NCBI GenBank assembly: GCA_029204225.1
Contig: CM055101.1
Span: forward strand, 31,811,683-31,875,682
Direction of reading: 5' to 3'
DNA: 64,000 nucleotides
DNA from: Diphasiastrum complanatum
Taxonomy: Eukaryota; Streptophyta; Lycopodiopsida; Lycopodiales; Lycopodiaceae
This document shows positions 26,170-37,200 of the stretch, in pieces; within the stretch, counting starts at the first letter, position 1; every line of letters starts with the position of its first letter. A program made the position numbers and the translations under genes. A model generated the notes under the pieces. The model worked only from the letters and a program-made list of their open reading frames with translations, did not search any database and was not told the origin of the DNA.

Positions 26170-28195
26170 TAGCTTACATGCTATATGCAATGTAATGAAT
26201 TCTTATTCACTTACATCAATTTCATGTTGTCAAAACAATGTAAAAATAGATATATATTTAAACAACATACCTTATAAACCACCTCTTTTGCTTTGGGGTT
26301 TTTCTCATGTGTTGCACTTCACCTTCAATGATTGTCTCTCTTCCAATTGCTCATTTCCAGTCAACCTCTTTCTCCTTGATCAATGCAACCATAAAATCAG
26401 TGAAAGAAACAAACCATCTAAAATAAATCTGTGTATCCATTTATCAATAATCCATCTATTAATCAACTAAATGACCAATCAAACTACGAGATGGATTAAT
26501 TAATTAAATGATCAATCTAACCACAAAAAACATATGAGCTCATCTACAAATAGGAACTCTTTGTGTTTCTTGTCTTTGATGGTCATCTACAAATAGGAAC
26601 TCTTTGTGTTTTTTGAAGCTAGACTACTTGCCAATTTTTCACTCTATTGACTACTCTTGACAAAATCAATGAACACAAAGTAGGTTGAACTTTTCGACCC
26701 TCCCTAAGTTCTTTTCCACAATTTGCCCACTAACAACTTACTTGAAATACACAAAGATTCAAGTAGCATGCAAAACAATGCAACTGATTTTTGGGCTATT
26801 ATGGCCAAAACCCTCCTAGTCAACATTTTTCAGGTTTTTTTCTTTCATTGTCTCTTTAACTTAGCTAATCCAAAGCTATACCACCAACATGAGAATCTAG
26901 ATGATCCTCCATCCAATGTGCACATGTGCACATGTCATAGGTGGAGCAATGGCATTTGACTGTTACAGAGATGCAATGATTTGAGCTACATCCTCTATTG
27001 GTGCTGCTACAATTGGTGTCTTTGTTGCTGTTGCTACAATTGGTGTCTTTGTTGCATAAAGGTCATGTATAGTCTTTCCTATAATTGGAAGCTTCAATGC
27101 ATTGGCATAAGAATCTCATCTATATTTTGTAGATGACGTTGATAGTCATACTATAGAGAACTAACCTTAACTTCCCCACTCAGTGAACTACTAAAACCAT
27201 AGGTCAAAAGTGACTCAAAAAAAACATAGAACCATACATCACGACTCTTCAAGCACTATCAATGAAAAGTATAGACACTTAGACAAATTTTTGAGATAGA
27301 GTGCATGGATTACAAGATTGTTATTCATTGATATTCATTTGTTGACCATGAGCCATTTTAATTCTTGTGCATGCCTAAAAACTTTTCTTTTATGCATTCT
27401 GCGATAACCCAACCATGATAACCCAACCGCGATAATCCAACCACTCAGTGAACTACTGAAACCATAGGTCAAAAGTGACTCACAAAAACATAGAACCATA
27501 CATCACGACTCTTCAAGCACTATCAAAAGTATAGACACTTAGACAAATTTTTGAGATAGAGTGCATGGATTACAAGATTGTTATTCATTTATATTCATTT
27601 GTTAACCATGAGCCATTTTAATTCTTGTACATGCCTAAATCCCTTTCTTTTATATTCATTTGTCAACCATGAGCCATTTCCGCGATAACCCAACCACGAA
27701 ATCCACCTGACCTCGCCCTTCTCCCCAAGGACATGATGCTTCATTGGCTACGTGATGCACTTAGAGAAGCCTCGGCAAACAACCAGGAAGTAACAAAGAA
27801 AGAGCGGGAATATGCAAGGGGGTGCGATTTACACGTAAGCTATGATTATTACCAGTCACATGTTTATTAATACGTGCAATTTTGTACGTGTTTGTTGTAT
27901 CCTTAACACATTTAGTTCCATTTCGTTCAGTACAAAAAATACAATGCACTGTGGACGCATGGACGACACTTTCATACGGAGCGCATTTTGTGTTTTGTAT
28001 AGAGGAACATCATTTCTCGTTGATGTCGATGATCAAGATATTGAAGGCTTGCTAGTAGAGGAAGAGCAAGTAAGTGGGCAGAAAATGAGGATGGAGATGT
28101 TGATGATGATGGGAAAAAAAAACAATTATTCAAGTAATGCCTTCAAATCCATTGCAAATTAGAATCTCCACTATAGTGATATTTTATGCAAGAGG
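26170..28195. repeat. Non-coding stretch with three tandem duplications
   Basis: Three local duplications are visible. The first is a ~43-bp unit (CATCTACAAATAGGAAC...) near 26540 and 26583. The second is a ~30-bp unit (GCTACAATTGGTGTC...) near 27006 and 27036. The third is a ~265-bp unit starting CACTCAGTGAACTACT at 27177 and 27442 and ending near 27700. No gene is recognised. The stretch sits between two pieces of gypsy integrase. Confidence 0.7.
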
Positions 28196-28353
28196 GACTT
28201 TACATCAAACCGAAACGTATGTTCAATCTTGTGATGTTGTCAACGTCCACGTTGTCCTACAAAATATAATTATGAGCCATTACATCCAGTTTTAGCACAA
28301 GTACCTTTTGAGAAATGGGGACTTGACTATGTTGGTCCTATTCATCTTATGGC
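28196..28353 (+). mobile_element. Ty3-gypsy integrase fragment
   Basis: The frame reads LHQTETYVQSCDV and then, after a one- or two-base shift, QRPRCPTKYNYEPLHPV and VPFEKWGLDYVGPIHL. This is the C-x2-C half of the integrase zinc finger and the start of the catalytic core. It complements the H-containing half that ends near 26169. After 28353 the match stops. Confidence 0.8.
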
Positions 28354-28610
28354 ACGATTTTACAACAAGGAAGAGCTGCCCTCCAAGCTTTTGAGTTGAT
28401 GCCCTCCAATGCCTCCAAAAAGTCCTCCAAGGTGCCCTTCCTCCAATGTCCCAAGATCCTTCCAAAGTAGACAATCAAAATGGCCTCAAGAATTCACTAC
28501 CCAACCATAGCTAGATCCATGCACAAGCAAGCCTATCTAGCACCCCCTTGCTTCACCACAATCACAAACACAAGCATACTCAAGATCCTACCCCCATCTA
28601 AGTCCCATAC
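28354..28610. other. Short Pro/Ser-rich low-complexity stretch
   Basis: Repeated CCTCCAA words give Ser/Pro-rich readings. No gene is recognised. Confidence 0.35.
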
Positions 28611-29165
28611 CGAAGATGGTAATCGTCTGTCAGCAGATTATCAGAATAAATGTAAGCGAAATGTGCTTTAGACTTTTGATGACGTCGTACGAGTCGTGAA
28701 AGCTTACGATTCCACGGTGGTGGCATCCAAGAAGCAATTTCAGGCTAATCCATCTAGACCCAATCAGAAGAAGGGAAAGAAACGCGTTTGTCACAAAAAT
28801 CCCAATAAATATTTTGACAAATTGGATAAAGTTGCATCAGAGTTTAGGCAAAAGAAACAAATCTCCCGGAAGAAGGCTAGGAAGACAAATATATGTTTTG
28901 CTTGTAACAAGCCTGGACATGTTATGAAATTCTGCCTGGAGTGAAAGAAACCCGCAGCTCAAGTCATTGAGATGTCAGGTAAAGAAAATCTAAAATTGGA
29001 AAATTAACAAGGTTAATTGTGAGTGTGAATGTTTATTCAGTACTGTTTCATTCTTGCCTAATGAATTATTTTGTTTGAAAGACACAATTAAAGGACATGA
29101 AGTTCATATATTGGTGGATAGTGGTTCTACTCATAATTTTATTAGGTCTGGTCTTGTGCAGAAGA
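28611..29165 (+). mobile_element. Ty3-gypsy gag zinc knuckle and protease relic
   Basis: The end of gag (AYDSTVVASKKQFQANPS) leads into a canonical CCHC knuckle, CFACNKPGHVMKFC (28898-28939), followed by a stop. About 150 bases on, near 29095-29150, a retropepsin start reads GHEVHILVDSGSTHNFI with the normal D-S-G. The gag part matches the relic at 39.07-39.27 kb, so both come from one family. Confidence 0.85.
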
Positions 29166-31476
29166 CAACAGAATCTCCATCGCAAGTGATCGCATGAGCG
29201 TGAAGATGTACTTCATAAGTGACCACAGGAGTGTTCAGTCTCCTTCGCAAGTGATTGCAGGAGCGTGAAGTCTCCTTTGCAAATGACGCTCTTACGTTGC
29301 CTGGGCGGTCTGTTCCCTTCGTAGGTTGCAACCACATGTGATCGAAAGCGATGTCTTGCGGTGCCTCGACGGTGCTTGGGCGGTGTCTTGTGGTGCTTCC
29401 ATGGTGTCTTGTGGTGCATTTGCATGTTTAAAGATTGCGTGTAAAAATGCAGACTGTGCAAGAATAGTTCATTTCTGCGGACTATTTGAAGAGCGATTTC
29501 CTTTGAGTGAATAGGAGGGTACTTAGAGTGAGTAAGAGTAAGATTAATTCCAACATTTCCATGTCATAATAACAATGTTCTATCTTATATGATTGCATCA
29601 CGCAAGATTTGGTTGATAATTTATATGGTTTGTTGAGTAGAATTAGAAATGCACACAATTTCAATATCAATATGTTGTTATACTACATTTCGATATCTTC
29701 TGGATGTTATCATCTTGACACTTAGTACTTGCACTACTATCACCATTGTGCTAAATATTGTCATTGTTATTATTTCTATGCTTTAGTTATTGTTCATTAA
29801 ATGTCCAAAGTCATGGCATGTACCATACAAATAACAGAAGCCTTAGGGACAATCGAGAACACGAGAAACGTAGTAAGAGCAAGAATATGAGTCCAACAAG
29901 TGAAGGCCCAAATCAAGTATCAGAAGCAACACTTATGCAAGAAGATCAACAACAAGTGACCTAGGGGCAATTTGAGATGCAGCACATGGAGGGGCAATAA
30001 GAGACACAAGCTGTAAACCCAAGGACTCAGGAAATGCATGCCATTATGGGGCAATGGATAAAAGTGATTTAAGTAGTCCAAGAAAGATTCGATAAGAGAG
30101 GTCATAAGTGAGTTGAAATGTAAGATTCAAGATATATGAGAATTTGCATACTCAAGATAAATGGGAAGTTGCATACTTCAATTTTAAGTGCGTTGGGAGT
30201 GGCACTTGCATCGTGCATCAATAAATCAAAAGACATTTGACTCCTCTTGGGGTTTTGCTAAGATTTAATAGCAAAAAACAAAATATGGATATTACAAAAT
30301 TTTGTTGCTACTCAAACATTTGTGGGGATTACATTATCTGGTGAATTTGTAGACAAGCTAAAGTTGAAATTAGTGTAAGCGAGAAACACTTGGGAGTTAT
30401 ACATCATCTAAAAAATTATTGCTCCTCATGCCATTAAAATTGGTTGCTTCTCTAATCTTACTTCTAGTTGGGAATGGAACTTGTGTAAAAGTTAAAGTGT
30501 TTGGCTATGTTGATAATATTATAATTTATAGAGGGCAATATTAAATATAGAATTAGTACAATCATGGTTGGAAAATGAAAGATGAATGCTTTGCATGGTT
30601 ATCCAGGTTTTCTTCGATTATAAAATGGTGAGTTTGAATGCTAAAATGGTTTTCTTGATAGATTACAACTCAAAGTACCAAAAAGAATCTCTATAGTACA
30701 CAATAAATATTCTCTATGTGAAAATGTTGAATTAACGTATACTAACTAAATGCAAACTAATCATTGTAGAAAATAACTTTTCATGAGACGTAAATAACAA
30801 CTAAAGACTAGTTACAAAATTCCTTAACTTATTGGGCATGTTAGTATGGCTAACTTTTGGTTTGTGATCAAGATATAAATCTGTTGGAACATTTGGAAGC
30901 ACATGAACGAGATAGTCAACAGAGGACAAAGCGTAATGAGCAATTAAACGTCACTCACAAGTGGTTAGTCTATCTCACTTTGTTAGCTAGAAGCAAGCAG
31001 TTTGGTCTTTAGGCATAAAAACTACTGGTCTCATGTGCTCGATTAGGATGTTATAAATAAAATTTGAAAAACTATCTAGAAGATAGCTACTTGAATCAGC
31101 ATAAATGTCAAGGTCATTAGTCGGTTGGGCTATGAAGACATCTGCACCAAGAGTAAGAAATGTAAGAAATTACTGAAGTGAAGCCTTTGCGTTTGTTGGT
31201 AGTTTGCAAAATACATGAAAGTTGAACTTAGAATGACAAAGTTGTATATTCATTTTTCAAGTAGAGGAAATGTATTCAAAATTTTACTTATATTTTTAAT
31301 TCAATATAGTAGTAAAAAATGTCTTCGAGACTATAGTTCATAACCCAAGGGGCAATGGCCATGTGTGATTGAAGTGACTATTTGGAATGCGTTAGGTGAG
31401 TTTCTGAATTTTTAGTAACACCCCAATTGAGGCATTAAAAGGTTATGTATTTTCTAAAACCCAATTGAGTCTTGGT

Positions 31477-31480
<4 letters not shown>
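29166..31480. other. Non-coding, short internal repeats
   Basis: 29180-29420 has recurring words (TCGCAAGTGAT.GCA..AGCGTGAAG; GTCTTGTGGTGC). The remainder to 31480 is AT-rich with no domain recognised. Confidence 0.4.

Positions 31481-31481
<1 letters not shown>

Positions 31482-31521
<40 letters not shown>
31482..31521. repeat. (AT)20 microsatellite
   Basis: An uninterrupted AT dinucleotide run of 40 bp. Confidence 0.97.
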
Positions 31522-31523
<2 letters not shown>

Positions 31524-31554
31524 AATCTTTGATACTTGCACAATATCATTATCA

Positions 31555-32110
31555 TTGTTTATGAATTGAGACCTATATAAATTGGATTAGTATTGCAAGA
31601 ATGATACCAACCAATTCATGGTTTATGAGTTAAGACCTATTTAAATTGGACTGTTATTGTAAGAATGATACCAACTATTTATCAAGCACCGTATAAACCT
31701 ATATACACTTTTGAAAGTCTTGCATCTGAATGAAAGGTAGTGGTATGGTAAGCCATTGTTGAAAGGCACGACCCTTTTGAAATGAGATATACACTCTATT
31801 TGAAAAGTCAATACTTTGTTGTTGGCCACCAATGTAATTGGGGCACCATGATCAAAATGTAGTACATTTTTTAATTTTGGCTATCAAAATATATTGCTTA
31901 TACAATTAAGACCTACTTTGTCCTATCAAAATGAATGTTGCCTGGGACAAAACCAACCCTAGTCGCGTATTGACCTACATATTGAATGAGCTAATATCGG
32001 AATTGCGATTCTAGACCCTAGCATCACGATAACATATATCACTGGTTGAGTACATTCCTTGATACACGATAACATATATCCCTAGTTGGGTAGATTCCTT
32101 GATACCCAAG
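31555..32110. repeat. Two short tandem duplications
   Basis: A ~63-bp unit (TTTATGARTTRAGACCTAT...AAGAATGATACCAAC) starts near 31558 and 31622. A ~41-bp unit (ACGATAACATATATC..TRGTTGRGTA.ATTCCTTGATAC) starts near 32026 and 32067. Confidence 0.65.
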
Positions 32111-32340
32111 GTAAATACCAGCTGGGCACCTACACACTCAAGCAACAGAGGTGTGAACTTGCTAAGTAAGATACAAGACGAGGTGGAAACCTTCCAAGGA
32201 TATAGCAACATCCTTTTCATCACATAAATATGCACTACTTTTGAAGGAGGGTGTATTCATCTGTACAACGTATTCCTATCCCACGACCATGACACGCCAC
32301 TTGAAAGCAATAGAAAGGAGGGGGCACGAAAATTGCGTGA

Positions 32341-32344
<4 letters not shown>

Positions 32345-32385
<41 letters not shown>
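32345..32385. repeat. (AG)n microsatellite
   Basis: About 40 bp of AG repeat, 1.65 kb upstream of the APD start codon. (GA)n tracts are common near plant promoters, but no function is shown here. Confidence 0.9.
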
Positions 32386-32390
<5 letters not shown>

Positions 32391-34034
32391 AGACGTTGAG
32401 AAGAAGAGAAAGAAAAGGGAACTTTAGAAGGACCCATGCACGACGCGATGTGTGTGTGCCCAGGCCAATTTTATCTGTCCACGCGCCAGCAATGCCCGAA
32501 GTTTAGAAAAGACAAGAGAAATGTAGGCTGATTTATTTCATATTTCAAAATGAAGGGTGAGACGATTTTGGGTGCACTGGATTATGGATAAATTAAAAAT
32601 GAGGAAAAATGGCATTCCAGTCAAAAGTAGGTCAAATAAGTAAATTAATTAATTAATTATTGTAAATTGCGTACTATTATGAGAAATGGCGACCGTGTTA
32701 TAAAGTCATTTGATGAGGCTGGAATTACGTTCCGACTGCGCTGCTGTTATATCACCCGTTAGGGTGGTTGCTACTCCGCCGTGTATTCGACCGTCGACTT
32801 CGAGGATGCCATAGTCACGCGTGTTCGATCCCTTGCTCCAGCTATGGCGACGATGAGCTTAACATCTGTCTTTTGACGGTCTTGCCATGTCTGAAACTTA
32901 CAGGAATGTTCTGTTTCTGATTTACGTCTTTTGGAATTCGTCAACGAAAGTGGAATAGAAGTCGATATCTCCCCCTTGGTTTGTGATCTTTCTCAGTCTC
33001 CACCTTCTCCACCTTCACCCTTACCCTTTTGGGCAGCCAGTGAGCCGGTTTTTTCAGCATTGATTGTTAGAAGAATCTGCTTTATTCGTGTGCTTTTCTA
33101 TGGCCAACTGCTATTGGGTGTTCTGCGAAGATGGGCTATTAAGAATCTGTAACACTGGCTTTTCTCTCTCTCTCTTCCTTACTGGAGTCTGGCACTCTCA
33201 TTAATGCCCATCTCTGCAGTCTTTCCGTTTATTGCGTTGCATCAGCTCATTGCATTGTCACATAGAAGTCATGAGGTTGAGAGCTGGCTCTTGTCAAGTA
33301 CATTTTCAAGACAAAGTGAAGGAGTCCGTACGTTGTAGCTTTGTTCTCATTCACTTTTTGTGTTACATTCAGGCTGAGTGAAGCGCCTCAGGTTTGTTTC
33401 AACTATTCTTGCTATCAGTGCTGGTCAATGATTTCCTTGAGAGAAAGCTATGTAGTTGTTACAGGGTTGGGTGAATTATATTATCAGACAACACAATTAT
33501 AGTTGTCATGTCTGTTGATTTTCTGCTGCAGTCATGCTGATCTTGTGCTACCTATGAATAATTTTTTTTTCACTCCCTACGACATACTTGTCCTCTGACA
33601 TGTACTAATATTACTGGAACTTTTCTTGACTCTAGAAATTATGAATACATTTGCATGCAAGTTCTGAGTCATCGACTACAATCTTACTATGTCGTGATGC
33701 ACATTCCAGCTGAATTATTATACTGCTTTAACAGATCCTCACAGCATTGCAGCCTGTCAGTTTGATTACGATAACTATCGCTTCTGCGCTCGGGCACAGA
33801 TACTGTTTTTTAAAAGACGAGGTTGAATCCGAGAACCGCTACCTTTGAAATATGGCTGTTTCGGGTGATAATACATTTTCAAAAATTAAATTTGTTAGGA
33901 AGTATTTTTCTCTGTCCATTCAGCGGTGGACATATCAAATGTTCGCTCGGACATAAAGGATCTGTCAATTGGCCGACACTCGATCATTAGCACGAGATTC
34001 CTTTGAACGCGTAAAACAACCAGTATTGAAGGGA
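32386..34034 (+). promoter_or_regulatory. Probable upstream and 5' leader region of the APD gene
   Basis: It is less AT-rich than the DNA before it and free of transposon homology. A good acceptor (TCTCTGTCCATTCAG) ends at 33922, so the leader may have an intron. From there a short frame beginning ATG at about 33938 closes at TAA 33954-33956 and could act as a small upstream ORF. No TATA box or transcription start can be fixed by eye. Confidence 0.3.
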
Positions 34035-34263
34035 ATGGATACGGGCGCAAGCAGCAGTAGCACTTCGAGTACGACTAGCGGCTCCTTAAATGCCAGCAAT
34101 ATCGGGATTGTCAGCAGCAGCTCTTCGCTGATTCAAACCTCGCATGGATTTGAGTCTCGTGCTCAGTACAGCCAGGCAAGAATGGCACCGAGGATGAGAT
34201 ATCGTGATACGGAAGACGAATGCTGGTCTTGTCTCGTCATCCCCATCACATTTTGGTTCTTCG
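34035..34263 (+). CDS. APD: APD exon 1 (residues 1-76 plus one base)
   Basis: Encodes the Ser/Thr-rich N-terminus and the first half of membrane segment 1 ([14 protein letters not shown]). It ends TTC G at donor GTATGT. The frame is open upstream to 33957 but has no earlier ATG. Confidence 0.85.
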
Positions 34264-37200
34264 GTATGTATTTCTATTCTCTTCCTCCTTTACTTATGAA
34301 CGTTACATTTACGAATCAATCCTTTTTTCAGATCAAAGAATCAGTTATATAGCTTTTATGTTGACATATCGCATATACCCACCGCCTTAAGCTACATGGG
34401 TTTGAATCCAACAGAGTCTGGAGAAGCAAACTTATAATCTGACATGCTTGATTTGTCCGAAAAACTTCCTCCACCCCCTCCCTGATCTTCTACAAGATGC
34501 AGTCACTCCCTAGGAGGAGGAGGGAGAGTAGAGGATGGTACAAGATGCAGGCACTGCCTAGGAGGAGGAGGGAAAATAGAGGATGGATTGATGATGTGGC
34601 AAGGTTTGGGCCGAGTACATGTACAATTTTAAACCCTAGCGAGAGTGGTGGGATCACATAGATATAAGAATGAATAATATATCATAGCATGTTAGGAGAT
34701 GGTGTTATAACACATGTTTACTATTACATGGCTTTGAGCCCACCACTTTTATTGGAGTGGTGCTATCGAGTGGGGTTGACTTGTTGGTTAGCTTCACATC
34801 CGAAGTTTCTTTCGTCCCCAAATTAAACCTTACTCTTGAAAACCAAGAAGCATTGGAGTGGTGTAGGTTAATATGATAATCATTTCCCTAAAAATATATA
34901 TTAATAAAATATATGATATAATTAATGACATGGTCATGATTGTACAAGTATGTATCATGATCAACATTCATTGATACATGATCTTGTACTACATTGACTA
35001 TTCAATAGCCCACAATTTCACCTATTAAGGCTTTGCCAAACTTCACAAAACTTCATTAGGCCAATCTGAAAAGTCTCTCACATGCAACCCTATGCCTTTC
35101 AGCTACCTTGTTGTGGATTGGGGAGGCATGGCCAATTTAGAAATTCCTCCATTAAGAGGTGGGGTAATGGGTTGGCAACATGAGACTCTATTCCCTATTC
35201 CCTTGGAAGGAAGGCCCTAGTTCGAGGTCCTCCAGCCTTCTTTGGTGTAAAGGGGATGTGCGAGGGACTTGCATCTTGCACTACCCAGGAGGAGGAGGAT
35301 GGAGAGACCAAACTCGAGACTCGAGACTCAAGAGGATGGATTCATGATGTGGCAAGGTTTGGGTCAAGTACATGTAAAATTTCAACCATTTTTTATGATA
35401 TCTCATAATTAAACTTGAGGTAGCGTATGTCCGCACCACGACTCAACTGACCCACTAGAGTTATAGTGGTGGGCTCACATCTATCTAAAGGTAGCATATT
35501 AGGAAATGATGCTATAACATATGTTTACCCTTAGATGGGTGTAAGCCCACCATTGTAGTTGGAGTGGTGGTGCTTAATATAATGATCCTTGGCACTTGAC
35601 CTTCACAATATATATCAATAAAATATGTGATAATAATTAATGACATGGTCACGATTGTTCAATTATGTATCATGATCACCATTCAATAATACATGTTCTT
35701 GTACTACCTTGACTATTCAATAGCTCACAATTTCACCTAGTGAAGGCTTTGCCAAACTTCACAAAACTTCATTAGGACAAGTCTCTCACTGCTCAACACT
35801 ATGATTTAAGCTATTGTGGTGTGGATTGGGAGGCATGGGCAATTTAGAAGTTCCTCCACTAAGAAGTGGGGTCTCTCAGTGCTCAACACTATGATTTAAG
35901 CTATTGTGGTGTGGATTGGGAGGCATGGGCAATTTAGAAGTTCCTCCACTAAGAAGTGGGATAAGGGGATGACAACATGAGACCCTATTCCTTGGGAGGA
36001 AGGCCCTAGTCTGAGGCCCCGTTTCTTCTTGGATGAAATGTCCATTGCATAGTTTTTTTTGTTGCAATTCCTTTTTTGTTTATTTTAAAGATATTTTTGT
36101 TTTAGTGAGGTTTTTGCATAATGACTAGGTGCAAAGAAAAAATTGACAATGCTTTTGTTTTGTTCATGAATTGTGCAAGTGGATAGTCAATTGCAGGCTG
36201 CCACATGGCACATGCACATTATGTCACATGGCACATGCTAGAATGTGTTATGTGCCATGTGGCAGAGCATGTCGTTGGTTGTTCACTCGCCATCAGAGTT
36301 TAGGTGAGAATGCTTACAAAAAAATTTACATGAAAAATTATATTTCTTGAACCAAAAAAAAATTGGGCACTTGGCATTATGGGGGTGTGGATTGAGGGCT
36401 ACGGCTAGTTTCGAGGCCCCTCCACTCGATGGTGAGGTTGGCAACTTCATGAATGTATCATTCTCTTTCTAAGATGTGCATTCTCTCTCTACAAAATGTG
36501 AGTCCTCTCTCTACTAAATGTGCGTTATTTCTTTGGAATGTGCATTCTCTCTCCACCTTCTCACCTTGCATTACCTCCACATTCTCACATTGCATTACGT
36601 CGTGAAAGTCCCATGAGCCTCGGGCCTTTTGTGCAGGTAGGGCTTGTGCTCGTGCAAGGGCCCACCCTACAGCCGTGGGATACGTACTTGCACCATACGA
36701 AACCGCCCTAATATTATCTCGAGATCTCGCTTCACTGACGAATATGCTCCTCCAGCGCTGCAGAGAATGGGCTGCCAAAACCTGTCACAACTCCCAACTC
36801 TCTGGCTAATCCACCACCGCTTTTCTTTCTGCTCTGGAGCTACGCTGAGGCGAGGAAGATCGTCTTCAGTCTATGAGCAAACCTCATCGCTGCTAGACAT
36901 CTCGTTCAGAAGCTTGTACACGTGCAATTACAAAATTTCCTGGTTTTGTTCATAATTTCTGGCTAGTTATCACAAGAATGATGAGCAGAATTTCGATCTG
37001 CGCTTACCCAAAAGCCAGGCCAAGCATCTCCGCCTTGCTATGCTTCTTAATTTGTCGATATTCAGCTCGCAGGGCAGCACGAATTGGGCAGAAACGTCGA
37101 TGGGAACCGCTGCCCTCCCGCATTCGCTATAAAACCCTGCTGATTCTCTTTGAACCTTGTATCACAGAAGTGCTGATAGTGGATCTTAAGAGAAGCTAAT

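Noticed and set aside
32931-33152. 73-codon Pro/Ser-rich ORF upstream of APD
   Set aside because: It begins with TTG, not ATG, and matches nothing. It may be leader or promoter sequence.
33969-34352. APD start at 33969
   Set aside because: The codon there is TTG, not ATG. The first in-frame ATG is 34035. The frame beyond 34263 is intron.
36458-37199. ORFs on both strands in intron 1 as a host gene
   Set aside because: No domain, no splice support and overlapping frames. Left as unassigned intron sequence.
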